Shown here piece after piece: positions 1 to 10,062 of a stretch of DNA of 64,000 bases; positions within the stretch are counted from its first letter, which is position 1; each line of letters starts with the position of its first letter. The notes under the pieces are model-generated. The model made no database searches and was not told the origin of the DNA. It saw nothing but the letters and a program-made list of their open reading frames with translations. The position numbers were made by a program, and so were the translations under genes. This DNA is from an uncultured Chloroflexota bacterium (GTDB taxonomy: Bacteria > Chloroflexota > UBA4733), in the NCBI GenBank assembly GCA_937967325.1, contig CALBSQ010000288.1, positions 1-64,000 of the forward strand, written 5' to 3'.

Positions 1-1404
1 GCCGAGGTGGGAGCCCCGCTGCCTTCGGAAGAGATTGCCGCTGCCGCGAAGGCCGGCGCGCTGACCGTCAACGACCCCAACCCCCAATCCCTAGCCCCCA
101 ACGCCGCGAGCACAGCGAGCCCGGACGTGCTCGACCTGCTGACGCGGCTGGTGGACAAGTCGCTGGTTGTCGCCGAGGAGGGCGCGGGGGGTGAGGAGCG
201 CTACCGGCTGCTGGAGACGCTGCGGCAATACGGGCGGGAGAAGTTGCTGGCGAGCGGCGAGGCGGAGGCGGTCCACGAGCGGCATGCGCAGTACTACCTG
301 GCGCTGGCCCAAGCGGCCGCGCGAACGATCTGGCCGGAGGGCGCCGAGCGCAGCGCTGCCTACCTCAACGAGCTGGTGATTCCCGGCCTCGAGGAGGCAA
401 GGGCCGGCTTGGCCCGGTTGGAGCGGGAGCAGGACAACATCACCGCCGCGCTGCGCTGGTTGATCGAGGAGCGGGATGCCGAGCGCGCGGTGCGGCTGGC
501 CCAGCCGCTCATGGACTTCTGGCGCTTCCGCGGCGACGGGGAAGCGGCCTCGCGGTACCTGACCGACCTGCTCGCCCTCTGCCGGGCGGTGGCCGTTCCT
601 AAGCCTGTCCTCGCCGGAGCGGTTGGTGTGGCATCACAGCTGGCAGACCATCACGGTGACCACACCACGGCGCGGGCGTTGCTCGAGGAGTACCGCCAAC
701 TGACGGTAGGAGCGTCGGGAGTGACTGTCGAGCAGGAAGCGGCCTGGTTGAGCGAATTGGCCCTGGCTGCTCGCAACGGCGGGGAGTTAGGCGACGCCCA
801 GGCGTTGCTGGAGCAGAGTCTGGCCATCTACCAGCAGCTCGGCAATACTGATGGCATCGCTATGCAATACGATCGCCTGGGTGGGGTTGCCCACCTGCGC
901 GGGGAGTACGCCCTGGCCCGCCGCCACTACCAGGCGGCGCTCCGTATCCAGCGCACGAGCACGCAGAGGCAGGGCCTGCTGGCCTTTGTGTTGCAGAATC
1001 TGGGCTGCCTGGCGCTGGATGAGGCGGACCCTGCCGCCGCCCGTCCGCTGCTCGAGGAGAGCTTGCGCCTCCGGCGGACATTGGAGGTCCGGCCGTTCGT
1101 CATGCTCTCGCTGGCGACCTTCGCCGCGCTGCTGGCGGCGGAGGGACGGCCGGAGCCGGCGTCGCGGCTGGCCGGCGCGGCGGAGACGCTCGCGGCGGGG
1201 ATGGGGTATAGACTGCTGGCGGTGGAAGCGCCCGCTACGGGGATACGGTATGGTGTGCTGGCGATGGAACGGCGGACGCTGGCGCGCTGGACGGAGGTCG
1301 CGCGCCAGGCGCTGGGCGAAGGCGCCGCCGAGGCCGCCATCGCCGCCGGCCGCGCGCTCAGTCTGGAGGAGGCGCTCGCCCTGGCGCTGGCCAAACACAG
1401 CTAA
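1..1404 (+). CDS. Partial NB-ARC/TPR regulator, C-terminal part
   Basis: The reading frame is open from base 1, so this is the 3' end of a gene that starts outside the window. The visible 467 residues begin at the end of the NB-ARC winged-helix region (a VLDLLTRLVDKSLVV segment, then a YRLLETLRQYGREKL segment) and continue into TPR-like helices, ending in the family's usual GRALSLEEALALAL tail. The nearest relative in the window is the regulator at 19272-21992, which has the same sequence around the winged helix. By analogy the missing front would hold a class III cyclase domain and the P-loop ATPase. These proteins resemble MalT/AfsR-like STAND ATPases; ligand and target are unknown. No start can be chosen. 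Confidence 0.85.
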   Translation, partial: AEVGAPLPSEEIAAAAKAGALTVNDPNPQSLAPNAASTASPDVLDLLTRLVDKSLVVAEEGAGGEERYRLLETLRQYGREKLLASGEAEAVHERHAQYYLALAQAAARTIWPEGAERSAAYLNELVIPGLEEARAGLARLEREQDNITAALRWLIEERDAERAVRLAQPLMDFWRFRGDGEAASRYLTDLLALCRAVAVPKPVLAGAVGVASQLADHHGDHTTARALLEEYRQLTVGASGVTVEQEAAWLSELALAARNGGELGDAQALLEQSLAIYQQLGNTDGIAMQYDRLGGVAHLRGEYALARRHYQAALRIQRTSTQRQGLLAFVLQNLGCLALDEADPAAARPLLEESLRLRRTLEVRPFVMLSLATFAALLAAEGRPEPASRLAGAAETLAAGMGYRLLAVEAPATGIRYGVLAMERRTLARWTEVARQALGEGAAEAAIAAGRALSLEEALALALAKHS

Positions 1405-1506
1405 CCTCACTCCGGTTTGAATAAGGCGACGACCGCGGCGACAACAGGCTACAACCGGGGTGGCGGGGGATGCCCGGGCCGCGATGGATCGGCGGCCAAG
1501 CGACCG

Positions 1507-1522
1507 GGGGACCGCGGTCCCC
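1507..1522. repeat. 16-bp perfect palindrome
   Basis: GGGGACCGCGGTCCCC is a perfect palindrome in the 314-base gap (1405-1718) between the partial regulator and the broken cyclase gene. It lies about 100 bases after the upstream stop codon. It has no loop or T-run, so it is a poor terminator. It may be a protein-binding site or chance in GC-rich DNA. I see nothing else in this gap. Confidence 0.3.
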
Positions 1523-1718
1523 ATCATTCCGAGTGGTCCATCCTCGAGACGGGGGATGCCGTGGTGAGCCCGAGAACGTGGCATGACACCCTCGCCCCAC
1601 AAGTCCGATGTCGTCGTAGTTGACAGCGAATGGACATCACGATAGCCTCATCTCTGCAAGCCAAAGTGTGGAGGGATGGTGGCAGTGCGCCACCGGTGTG
1701 CTAGCTTTCACCGTTCCC

Positions 1719-2397
1719 GTGCTGGGAGAGCGCCCCCTGCCTGAACTGCCGACCGGTACCGTGACCTTCCTGTTCACCGACGTGGAAGGCAGCACGCGGC
1801 TGTGGGAGCGGTATCCGGAGGCTTCGCGACAGTGCCTCGTGCGCCACGACGCCCTTATTGAGACCGCGGTGGACCGGCACGCCGGCGCGGTGGTGCGACC
1901 GCGCGGCGAGGGCGACAGCCGCTTCGCCGTGTTTGCCCGCGCGACCGATGCCGTGGCCGCGGCGGCGGCCATCCAACTGGCGCTTCAGGCAGAGGTCTGG
2001 CCACTGCCTGCCCCGCTACGGGTGCGGATGGCCTTGCACACGGGTGAGGCGGACCTGCGGGCGGGCGACTACTACGGCGTGGCCGTTAATCGCTGCGCCC
2101 GGCTGCGGACGATTGCCCACGGCGGGCAGGTCCTGCTCACTCTGGCCACGGAAGAGTTGGCTCGTGATGCGCTCCCTGAAGGCGCGAGTCGGCGCGACCT
2201 GGGCGAGCAGCGGCTCACGGATCATCGCCTATGCGCTCCGTGGTTTGGCGGCGCTGTCGGTTGCTGGCGGCGACTATGGGACGGCTCAGCGGCAATAGGA
2301 GGAGAGCCTGGCGCTGTTCCGAGCTGTGGACGACCGCTGGGGGATCTCCTACTCGCTCTACCGACGTGGGCTGGTGGCGTTCGCGCAAGGCGAGTAG
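1719..2397 (+). pseudogene. Decayed cyclase/TPR regulator with internal deletion
   Basis: The first part encodes a class III nucleotide cyclase domain like that of the regulator at 6887, with the metal-binding FTDVEGST motif, a GEGDS motif and the AVNRCARL segment. After the DLGEQRLTDH segment near 2220 the homology stops and resumes in another frame with a short TPR piece (LRGLAALSVAGGDYG), which has stops at 2296-2298 and 2395-2397. The whole NB-ARC ATPase and most TPRs are missing. GTG at 1719 is the likeliest old start, since it gives the short lead before ELPTGTVTF seen in the intact relatives. The cyclase frame stays open to 3083, but beyond 2220 it only runs antisense to the kinase gene. 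Confidence 0.8.
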
Positions 2398-2465
2398 GCA
2401 CGGGCACGCCCAATACCATTGCCTCCATCCCGCGTTTGGGCGCCGCGATTCTTCCCATCGTCACG

Positions 2466-3782
<1,317 letters not shown>

Positions 3783-3867
3783 TCCCCCTCGCCTTCGATC
3801 GCTCAGTCGCTCTCGCTGGAGTCGGCACCGAGTACCGGAAAAGGCCCGGCCCAACCGCGGCGCTCGA

Positions 3868-4407
3868 TCATGCCAGCGGCGCTCCCCGTGCCTCGTCGCC
3901 GTCCCACTGCTCCGGCGGAGCTGGAGCGGCAGGGTGGATGGGAGGCCCGAGTGGCACGGTTGGAGCGCCGTCCGGCACCTTGTACTCGACGACATGGGCA
4001 TCTAGGAAGTCCTGGCCGAGCTTGCGCGCCATCGCCACGCGGTGATGGCCGTCCACGACATAGTACTCGCTGACCTGCTGGGTTTGCTCGCCCTGCCGGC
4101 GGCGCAGCTTCACCTTATACAGCTCCAGCGGCGGCAGCGCGACGCCACGCTCCATGGCCCGGCCGATGCGCAGGAAGCGCTCGGTCACGGCCTGGCCGGA
4201 GCGGTAGAAGAAGTCGCTGCGCAAGTTGCGCGCGCGCCCGACGCTGCCCACCACCTTCTGGGTCGGCACAATCTTGACGCCCGCGTCATAGCGGCCGGCC
4301 AGACCGCCGGCCGCCTCCAACTCCTGATCGAAGCTCTTGACCGGACCGTGCTTGCGGGGCAAGAGCCTGGTCAGGAGACCCCACGCGTTCACCCGTCCCA
4401 TCGCCAT
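3868..4407 (-). CDS. ParB/sulfiredoxin-fold domain protein
   Basis: This 179-residue protein contains a VVDGHHRVAMARKLG motif, the signature of the ParB N-terminal/sulfiredoxin fold that binds or hydrolyses nucleotides. It lacks the helix-turn-helix of plasmid or chromosome ParB and has a Pro-rich C-terminus, so a partition role is unlikely. Before the motif are charged helices with GRARNLRSDFFYRSG. ATG at 4407 follows GGAAGG at good spacing. A promoter-like TTGACA-16-TATCCT lies about 107 bases upstream. It is transcribed in the same direction as the downstream kinase, with an 85-base gap. Its biological role is not clear from sequence. Confidence 0.8.
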   Translation of the reverse strand: MAMGRVNAWGLLTRLLPRKHGPVKSFDQELEAAGGLAGRYDAGVKIVPTQKVVGSVGRARNLRSDFFYRSGQAVTERFLRIGRAMERGVALPPLELYKVKLRRRQGEQTQQVSEYYVVDGHHRVAMARKLGQDFLDAHVVEYKVPDGAPTVPLGPPIHPAAPAPPEQWDGDEARGAPLA

Positions 4408-4513
4408 GCCATCCTTCCGTGATGCGCAGCTCCGGCCGGTTCTGGAGGGGACGCTCATGCCCCGCCAAGCCGCCGAAGCGACCAACGCCGGCGGGCCAAG
4501 TGGGACTCTGGGT

Positions 4514-4541
4514 AGGATAGCGCGGCGAAGGATTGTGTCAA
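4514..4541 (-). promoter_or_regulatory. Promoter of the ParB-like gene
   Basis: On the minus strand TTGACA (4536-4541) is followed after 16 bases by TATCCT (4514-4519). This is a good sigma-70-type promoter in GC-rich surroundings, pointing at the start at 4407. The remaining gap, 4408-4631, shows nothing else. Confidence 0.6.
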
Positions 4542-4631
4542 CCAATTCACCGGGACAGCGAGAGGTCAGTACACCGAGCGTAGCACGCGCCATCAACCAG
4601 GTGGTGTAGCCGCGCTGCCATCTAGTCACTC

Positions 4632-4823
4632 TCAAGCGTTGCGCACGGCCGAGCCGCCCCACCGCTGCGCCAGCAGCCGGACCAGCCGCTGGAGCGGGTG
4701 CATCCCAGCCGAGCCGTGACGCCGGTCCCGCGGCCCCTCAATGGCGACACCGCGGGCGGCGCGTTGTGCCTCCTTGACGCGGTCCTCGTGGAATTGCTGG
4801 GCAAGAATCGGGACGTGGTACAT
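4632..4823 (-). CDS. Small basic protein, subtype B copy 1
   Basis: The product is 63 residues and starts MYHVPILAQQFHEDR. It has an N-terminal charged helix with the pattern Q-Q-x4-D/E-R-x2-E-A, a basic Gly/Arg linker and a C-terminal amphipathic helix (LQRLVRLLAQRW). It is nearly identical to the proteins at 11433-11624 and 14264-14455, with differences that are mostly conservative, which supports it being real coding sequence. A purine-rich AAGGAAGTGAGGG precedes the ATG. It lies 102 bases after the subtype A gene at 4926-5114 and is probably in the same transcript. I do not recognise a named family; a membrane- or nucleic-acid-associated role would be a guess. Confidence 0.75.
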   Translation of the reverse strand: MYHVPILAQQFHEDRVKEAQRAARGVAIEGPRDRRHGSAGMHPLQRLVRLLAQRWGGSAVRNA

Positions 4824-4925
4824 TCGTGGCCCTCACTTCCTTCTGACGCGTTCGATCCTGTACAGCCTGATCGCCTGCGCGCATCCCGATGGGCCGATCC
4901 ACGGCCACCGGGGCGCGGCCGAGTC

Positions 4926-5114
4926 TCACCCCTGGCGCAGCGCGACCGCCGCCCGGCGGGTCAGGACGCGGAACCAGGCTGGGACCCAGCCGGCCGAACG
5001 CCGGGGCGTGGTCGCCCGCTGGGATCGCCGGAGGGCCTGATAGCGGCGCTCCTCCTCCGCCTCCTGGAGCCGCTCCTGGTAGAGTTGCTGGGGCAGTCGC
5101 TCGTCGAAGAACAT
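4926..5114 (-). CDS. Small basic protein, subtype A copy 1
   Basis: This 62-residue protein begins MFFDERLPQQLYQERLQEAE and ends in WVPAWFRVLTRRAA. The front half is a strongly charged helix with repeated Glu/Arg pairs; the back half is a Trp-rich amphipathic helix. Three more copies are at 11728-11919, 14559-14750 and 22320-22511. ATG at 5114 is chosen because all four copies are conserved from here and an AGAGGTG ribosome binding site precedes it; longer frames diverge. It is first in a two-gene operon with the subtype B gene and follows a conserved leader with a hairpin and a palindrome. Its function is unknown. Confidence 0.78.
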   Translation of the reverse strand: MFFDERLPQQLYQERLQEAEEERRYQALRRSQRATTPRRSAGWVPAWFRVLTRRAAVALRQG

Positions 5115-5134
5115 CGCGCACCTCTTTCGCTCCC

Positions 5135-5156
5135 GGTCGAACGGTCCCGTTCGACC
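5135..5156 (-). promoter_or_regulatory. Leader hairpin upstream of subtype A copy 1
   Basis: The arms GGTCGAACGG and CCGTTCGACC are perfectly complementary across a two-base loop and end about 20 bases before the ATG, next to the ribosome binding site. The same hairpin recurs at 11940, 14769 and 22616 with base changes that mostly keep pairing, so it probably acts as RNA, for example to control translation. Confidence 0.6.
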
Positions 5157-5198
5157 TACCGCCATGCTCGCGGATTTCGCCGCCCGGTTCTGTAAAGC

Positions 5199-5221
5199 GG
5201 TTCACAGAAGCACTGTGAACC
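5199..5221. promoter_or_regulatory. Leader palindrome copy 1, candidate operator
   Basis: GGTTCACAG-N5-CTGTGAACC is a perfect 9-bp inverted repeat. It lies in the leader of the small-gene operon, just upstream of a TTTACA box on the minus strand. Versions occur at the same place in the other three leaders (12004, 14833, 22682). It looks like a binding site for a dimeric regulator. The half-sites are in the opposite order from a CRP site. Confidence 0.6.
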
Positions 5222-5397
5222 ATTGCACACAGAGCGAGGTGGGCGCGTGCTCCTTCTGGCGACTCGTCAGACCGCTAAACGCGCGCACCGGTCGCTTTGG
5301 GGCGCCTGGGCGTTGTCGGTGGTGTCTTGTTACGACGTTGGTGATGCGGAGGCGGGGACGGCTGTGGAAGCAGGAAATGACCAGGGTGGCAGCGCCG

Positions 5398-5621
5398 CCG
5401 GGGATGTGCTGGACCTCCTGGCGCGGCTGGCTAGCGCGGTCGAGACGTTCTGTGCCGGAACCGGCCAGGCGTTGAACACGAGCGAGCGGCGGACGCTTGA
5501 TCGGTGTTTGACGCCGGTAAAGCGGGCGCTGGATAAGGCGACGCTCGCACGGGCCCAGCGGGCAGGGATGGCGCTCAGCCTGGAGCAGGCGGTGGAGGCG
5601 GCGCTGGAGGCGCTGCGCTGA
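5398..5621 (+). pseudogene. Relic of a cyclase/NB-ARC/TPR regulator
   Basis: The segment starts with GDVLDLLARL, matching the linker after the NB-ARC winged helix in the intact regulators, and then jumps directly to the family's C-terminal tail (AQRAGMALSLEQAVEAALE). The cyclase, ATPase and TPR parts are missing. An open frame runs from 5223, but its first part is the repeated leader sequence rather than protein homology. It sits divergent to the small-gene operon, where copy 3 of the leader has a complete regulator. Confidence 0.6.
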
Positions 5622-5763
5622 GGCGACGCCTCATGAAGTGAGGAGGGGGAGGCGCTCGACGACCAGTCCGAGCAGAGCCGGCCCCCTGGTCGCTGGTGCC
5701 AGTTCACCCGCCCGTCAGCGTAGCGGTAGGCGAATCCTGTACCATAGCCTCGCCGGCCGATCA

Positions 5764-5896
5764 CCCTGCGCTAAAGCGTAGGGCTAACACAACCAAGCCT
5801 GCTAAAGCAGGCTGGACCAGAGCAGCCCTCGGCAGTGTACCGTCCCCAGCCTGCTATAGCAGGCTTGGTTGTGTTAGCCTGACCGTTCACGGTCAG
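5764..5896. repeat. Inverted-repeat element with nested hairpins
   Basis: Two 32-base arms (5782-5813 and 5848-5879) are inverted copies with one mismatch, separated by 34 bases. The outer part of each arm is GGCTAACACAACCAAG, and each arm also folds on itself (AGCCTGCTAAAGCAGGCT). Flanking hairpins lie at 5764-5783 (CGCT-AA-AGCG core) and 5879-5896 (CTGACCG-N4-CGGTCAG). It could be a MITE-like or REP-like element. It fills most of the gap between the relic regulator and the Uma2 gene (5622-6018); nothing else is evident there. Confidence 0.7.
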
Positions 5897-6018
5897 GTGA
5901 GCCGACGGTTCGGCCGACGGACTGGATTCGACAATCGGCCCGACACAGGCCGGCGATGACTGCAATGGAGGCCGGAGACTGCTGTCTCTCGCCAGGTCGG
6001 GTGCAGTGGACCGGCGCC

Positions 6019-6606
6019 CTAGTCCGTGCCTAAACCCTGCTCGTCGAGTTCACGCAGTACGTCGGCCATGCGCAGCACAAAGCCGGGCAGCACCGTGCCG
6101 CCGTCCAGCGTCTCCTCCGGCGACACGCGCCGGATGGCCTGTCCCTCGTACACCGTGGTCACCCCCGTCTGGGGGTTCACGTACCACAGGAGCTGCACGC
6201 CCGCCCGCAGCCAGTCGGCGATCTTCGCCTCCACCATCGTCGCTCGGTCGGAAGGGGAGAGGACTTCGATGACCAGGTCCGGCGGCGTGGTCGTGGCCGG
6301 AGCGCGCCGGTCGCTGGGGATGCGGGCAGCGCGATAGAAGGTGACATCGCCGCCCCGGGCGTCGTAGTCGCTGTTCTGCACCTTGACCAGGGCATCGCAA
6401 ATGACCACCCGGCCCAGTTGTCGCTCTCGCGCAAACTGCCCGATCAGCAAGCTGAGTAGCGCCGCCAGACTGCCGTGCTCGAAGTTCGTCACATCCCACT
6501 CCACGACCTGGCCGTCCACGAGCTCACGCAGCTTGCCGTCGTCAGGAAACAGCTCCAGGTCCGCCACCGTGAAGCGCCTGGTCGCAACCGCTGGTGCTAT
6601 TGCCAT
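6019..6606 (-). CDS. Uma2-family (DUF820) putative endonuclease
   Basis: This 195-residue protein has the Uma2/DUF820 layout of the PD-(D/E)XK nuclease fold: an N-terminal FTVADLELFPDDGKLRELVDG segment, GGDVTFYR, then PPDLVIEVLSPSD with the acidic residues of the active site, a following Lys-containing helix and LLWYVNPQTGVTTVYEG. Length is normal for the family. ATG at 6606 fits the usual N-terminus; longer readings are antisense to the next regulator. Uma2 genes are common in multiple copies in Cyanobacteria and Chloroflexota; their role is unproven, and a nuclease acting on DNA or in defence is inferred. It is divergent from the regulator at 6887 with a 280-base gap that shows no clear signals. 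Confidence 0.88.
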   Translation of the reverse strand: MAIAPAVATRRFTVADLELFPDDGKLRELVDGQVVEWDVTNFEHGSLAALLSLLIGQFARERQLGRVVICDALVKVQNSDYDARGGDVTFYRAARIPSDRRAPATTTPPDLVIEVLSPSDRATMVEAKIADWLRAGVQLLWYVNPQTGVTTVYEGQAIRRVSPEETLDGGTVLPGFVLRMADVLRELDEQGLGTD

Positions 6607-6886
6607 GCGTCTCCTTCTCCTTCCGCCGCGGGAGTAGCCGGCTCCAGTGTAGTATCCCCCAACCGGAGAAGCCAGCAAGCGCCTGACCTTCCCGCCGTGC
6701 GTTCCAGGGTGGAGGTCAAGCGGAGCGTTCACCGTGGCGGCTCGTACGGCAGCACAGCGGCCGGTAGCAATGCACAACGGTACGGCGCCCGCTTCTTCTG
6801 CAAGCCGCCGAGACCTTTGCCCATCTCCACGGCCCCGCCTATCATGCGGCAGACCATTCGCCATCCGGCGCCGCGGGAGGAATTCC

Positions 6887-9802
6887 ATGGCCGAGCTGCC
6901 CACCGGCACCGTGACGTTCCTGTTCACCGACGTCGAGGGCAGCACTCGGCTGTGGGAGCAGCAGCCCGAGGCGATGCAGCAGGCCCTGGTGCGCCACGAC
7001 GCCATCATCGAGACCGAAGTCGCGCGGCACGGCGGCGTGGTGGTGCGGCCACGCGGCGAGGGGGATAGCCGCTTCGCCGTCTTCGCGCGAGCCACCGACG
7101 CGGTCACGGCCGCGGCGGCCATCCAGGCAGCCCTGCACGCGGAACCCTGGCCCGTCGAGACGCCGCTGCAGGTGCGCATGGCGCTGCACACCGGCGAAGC
7201 CGACCTGCGCGACGGCGACTACTACGGCAGCGCGGTCAACCGCTGCGCCCGGCTCCGCGGCGTCGCCCACGGCGGACAGGTGTTGCTCTCCCAGGTCACG
7301 GCGGGGCTGGCAGGCGATACCCTCCCGGAGGGAGTGGGCCTGCGGGACCTGGGCGAGCACCGCCTGCGCGACCTGGAACGGGCGGAACACGTCTTCCAGC
7401 TCCTCCACCCGGCCCTGCCCGACGACTTCCCACCGCTCCGCTCGCTGGCCGCCGCCCGCCACAATCTGCCGCTCCAGTTGACCAGCTTCGTCGGCCGGGA
7501 GCAGGAGCTGGCTCAGATCAAGCAAGAGCTGGAGCGCAGCCGGCTGCTCACCCTCACCGGCACCGGCGGCTGCGGCAAGACGCGCCTCGCGCTCCGGGTC
7601 GCCGCCGAGCTGCTGGATCGCTACCCCGACGGCGTCTGGCTGGTGGACCTGGCGGCGCTGGCGGATCCCTCCCTCGTACCCAACGCGGTGGTAATGGCGC
7701 TCGGTCTGCGCGAGGCGCCGGGCCAATCTGTGGTGGGGACGCTACTCGAGGCGCTGCGGGACAGGCGCCTCCTGCTGTTGCTGGACAACTGCGAGCACGT
7801 GCTCGACGCCGGCGCCCGGCTGGCCAGCGCCCTGCTGCGCGGCTGCCCTCAGGTCAGCATCCTGGCGACCAGCCGGGAGGCGCTGGGAATCGCCGGGGAG
7901 GTTAGCCGTCGGGTACTCTCGCTGCCCGACGCCCAGCGCCTGCCACCGGTCGAGCAGCTCGTCCAGTGCGAGGCGGTGCAGCTCTTTGTCGAGCGCGTGA
8001 CCGCCGTGCGGCCCGAGTTCGCCGTGACGGGGCGCAACGCCGCCGCCCTCGCCCAGCTCTGCGCCCGGCTGGACGGCATCCCCCTGGCCATCGAGCTGGC
8101 GGCGGCGCGGGTGCGCTCGCTGTCGGTCGAGCAGGTGGCGGCACGGCTGGACCAGCGCTTCCGCCTGCTGACCGGAGGCAGCCGGACGGCGTTGCCGCGC
8201 CAGCAGACGCTGCGCGCCGCCATCGACTGGAGCTACGACCTGCTCAGCGTGCAGGAGCGCCGGCTCTTCGCGCGCCTGTCCGTGTTCGCGGGCGGCTGGA
8301 CGCTGGAGGCGGCCGAGGCGGTCTGCGCGGGCGAGGGCATCGCCCGCGACGAGGCGCTGGACCTCCTGGCGCGGCTGGTCGAGCAGTCGCTGGCGCTGGC
8401 GGAGGACCAGCCCGATGGCGCGGAACGCTACCGGCTGCTGGAGTCGCTGCGCCAGTACGCCCGCGAGCGGCTGGCGACCGGCGGCGAGGCCGAGACACTA
8501 CACCGGCGCCACGCACACTACTGCCTGGCGCTGGCCGAGCAGGCCGAGCCGGCCCTGCTCGGCCCGGAGCAGGCGGCCTGGCTGGATCGGCTGGGGGTCG
8601 AGCACGACAATCTGCGGGCCGCGCTGACGTGGTATCTGGATGATAGAGAAGGAACGCCGGGCGGCGACGCGGAGGCCGGGGAAGCGGCGCTCCGTCTGGG
8701 GTGGGCCCTGACGCGGTTCTGGTTCCTGCGTGTGTACCGGCGGGAGGGGCTGGCCTGGCTCGAGCGGGCACTGGCGCGCGGCGGGGCGGCGCCCGCTCGC
8801 GTGCGGGCGAACGCGCTGCTGGGAGCCGCCACGTTGGCGTTCGGTCTGGACGACGCCAGCCCCGAACGCTGGCAGCCGCTGGCGGAGGCGAGCCTCGCCG
8901 AGTACCGCCGCGCCGGCGACCGGCGCGGCGTTGCCTTCGCGCTCAGTACCTGGGGGTTGTTCCTGCGACGGTGGGACCATGCACGTGGAACGGCGCTGGC
9001 GGAACAGGGCCTTGCCCAGGCTCGAGAAGTGGGCGAGCCCTGGCTCATCGCCTGCTCGTTGGTGGGTTTCGCCTACAATGCGGACCTGCAGCGGGCGGAC
9101 AAGCGGGCGCGAGCACGGGCGGCAGGAGAGGAAGCCCTGGCGCTCTTCCGCCGGGTGGGGGATGTCATGAACATCGCGGTCACGCAGCGCGCCCTCGGCT
9201 GGGTGGCGCTGCGCGAGGGAGCGTACAACCGGGCCGAGGCGGCCTTCGCCGAGGACCTGGCCGGGGCGCGGGCGCTTCGGGATCCCGCAGGCAGTGGCCT
9301 CGCCCTGCAGAACTTGGGCGACGCCTGCCTTGGGCAGGGCGATTTAGACCGGGCCAGATCCTACTTTGAGCAGGCAGTGGCACTGTGGCGCGATCTGGGC
9401 GCCTACCGTGATTCCCTGGCCCGAGCTGTCGCCGGTCTCGGCCGCGCCGCAAGAGAGCTCGGGGAGGCGGCGCTTGCTCAAGAGAGCTTCCGGGAGAGCC
9501 TGCACCTGTGGCAGGAGCTGGGCGACAAACAAGGGATTGCCGAGGCGTTCGAGGGCCTCGGGTGTCTCGCGGCTGCGCGCGGCCAGCCAGAGCACGCCGT
9601 ACGCCTGATCGGGTCGGCGGCGGCGCTCCGAGATGCGACCGACAACCCGCTCATGCCGGACGACCAAGCGAAGCTGGATCGGAACCTGGAGCCGGCTAGG
9701 GCGGCCCTCGGCGATGACCGGCGCGCGGCGGCCTGGGCCGAGGGGCGGGCGATGTCGCTGAAACAGGCCATCGCCGACGCGCTGACCGAGGGTACCGGGT
9801 GA
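6887..9802 (+). CDS. Cyclase/NB-ARC/TPR regulator 1
   Basis: The protein has 971 residues. Residues 1-170 are a class III adenylate/guanylate cyclase domain with both metal Asp motifs (FTDVEGST and GEGDS) and the Asn and Arg of AVNRCARL. The purine-selecting Lys position appears to be Arg (VRPRGEGD). Residues about 195-470 are an NB-ARC ATPase with P-loop GTGGCGKT near 223 and Walker B LLLLLDNCEH. A winged helix follows (DWSYDLL, LSVFAGGWTLEAAEAVC), then TPR-like repeats to the C-terminus. No DNA-binding domain is seen, so output may be the cyclic nucleotide. ATG at 6887 is chosen for its GGGAGG ribosome binding site and because MAELPTGTVTF is the standard N-terminus of this family. STAND-type ATPases usually switch on ligand binding by the TPRs. 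Confidence 0.92.
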   Translation: MAELPTGTVTFLFTDVEGSTRLWEQQPEAMQQALVRHDAIIETEVARHGGVVVRPRGEGDSRFAVFARATDAVTAAAAIQAALHAEPWPVETPLQVRMALHTGEADLRDGDYYGSAVNRCARLRGVAHGGQVLLSQVTAGLAGDTLPEGVGLRDLGEHRLRDLERAEHVFQLLHPALPDDFPPLRSLAAARHNLPLQLTSFVGREQELAQIKQELERSRLLTLTGTGGCGKTRLALRVAAELLDRYPDGVWLVDLAALADPSLVPNAVVMALGLREAPGQSVVGTLLEALRDRRLLLLLDNCEHVLDAGARLASALLRGCPQVSILATSREALGIAGEVSRRVLSLPDAQRLPPVEQLVQCEAVQLFVERVTAVRPEFAVTGRNAAALAQLCARLDGIPLAIELAAARVRSLSVEQVAARLDQRFRLLTGGSRTALPRQQTLRAAIDWSYDLLSVQERRLFARLSVFAGGWTLEAAEAVCAGEGIARDEALDLLARLVEQSLALAEDQPDGAERYRLLESLRQYARERLATGGEAETLHRRHAHYCLALAEQAEPALLGPEQAAWLDRLGVEHDNLRAALTWYLDDREGTPGGDAEAGEAALRLGWALTRFWFLRVYRREGLAWLERALARGGAAPARVRANALLGAATLAFGLDDASPERWQPLAEASLAEYRRAGDRRGVAFALSTWGLFLRRWDHARGTALAEQGLAQAREVGEPWLIACSLVGFAYNADLQRADKRARARAAGEEALALFRRVGDVMNIAVTQRALGWVALREGAYNRAEAAFAEDLAGARALRDPAGSGLALQNLGDACLGQGDLDRARSYFEQAVALWRDLGAYRDSLARAVAGLGRAARELGEAALAQESFRESLHLWQELGDKQGIAEAFEGLGCLAAARGQPEHAVRLIGSAAALRDATDNPLMPDDQAKLDRNLEPARAALGDDRRAAAWAEGRAMSLKQAIADALTEGTG

Positions 9803-9872
9803 GCAAGCGGCGCCTCCGGCCGTTGCCGCGCCCGAGGCGCCCTATTCCGCGGAGATTCCGGTCGAACCGGAG

Positions 9873-10062
9873 TTAGAGCGGCAGGCGGGTGAGCACGTCA
9901 CGCCACTCCACGTGCGTGCTGAGCGCCCGGATTTCCAGAACGGCGGTGACGGACCGGACGATCGCTCGGGTAGGCGGCCGCAACATGAGGGCAAGGCTGC
10001 ATCGCCGGCTCTCGTGGTGGCTGGTCCGGCCAATCCTCACCGCGCTCCGCCCGATCAGTTGC
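9873..10062 (-). pseudogene. Relic of a DUF433/DUF5615 toxin-antitoxin pair
   Basis: On the minus strand, 10004-10055 encodes AERGEDWPDQPPR, the end of a DUF433 antitoxin; 50 of 52 bases match 17812-17863, the end of the intact gene there. It is followed after a junction by the C-terminus of a DUF5615 PIN-like toxin (PPTRAIVRSVTAVLEI ending THVEWRDVLTRLPL). The middle of both genes is gone. The rest of the gap between 9803 and 10215 shows nothing. Confidence 0.55.

Noticed and set aside
5199..5221. Leader palindrome as a CRP-cAMP site
   Set aside because: CRP sites are TGTGA-N6-TCACA; here the halves are in the reverse order (TCACA-N7-TGTGA).
5771..5965. A 64-residue protein across the inverted repeat
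   Set aside because: Both strands give similar peptides because the DNA is palindromic; this is repeat structure, not coding.
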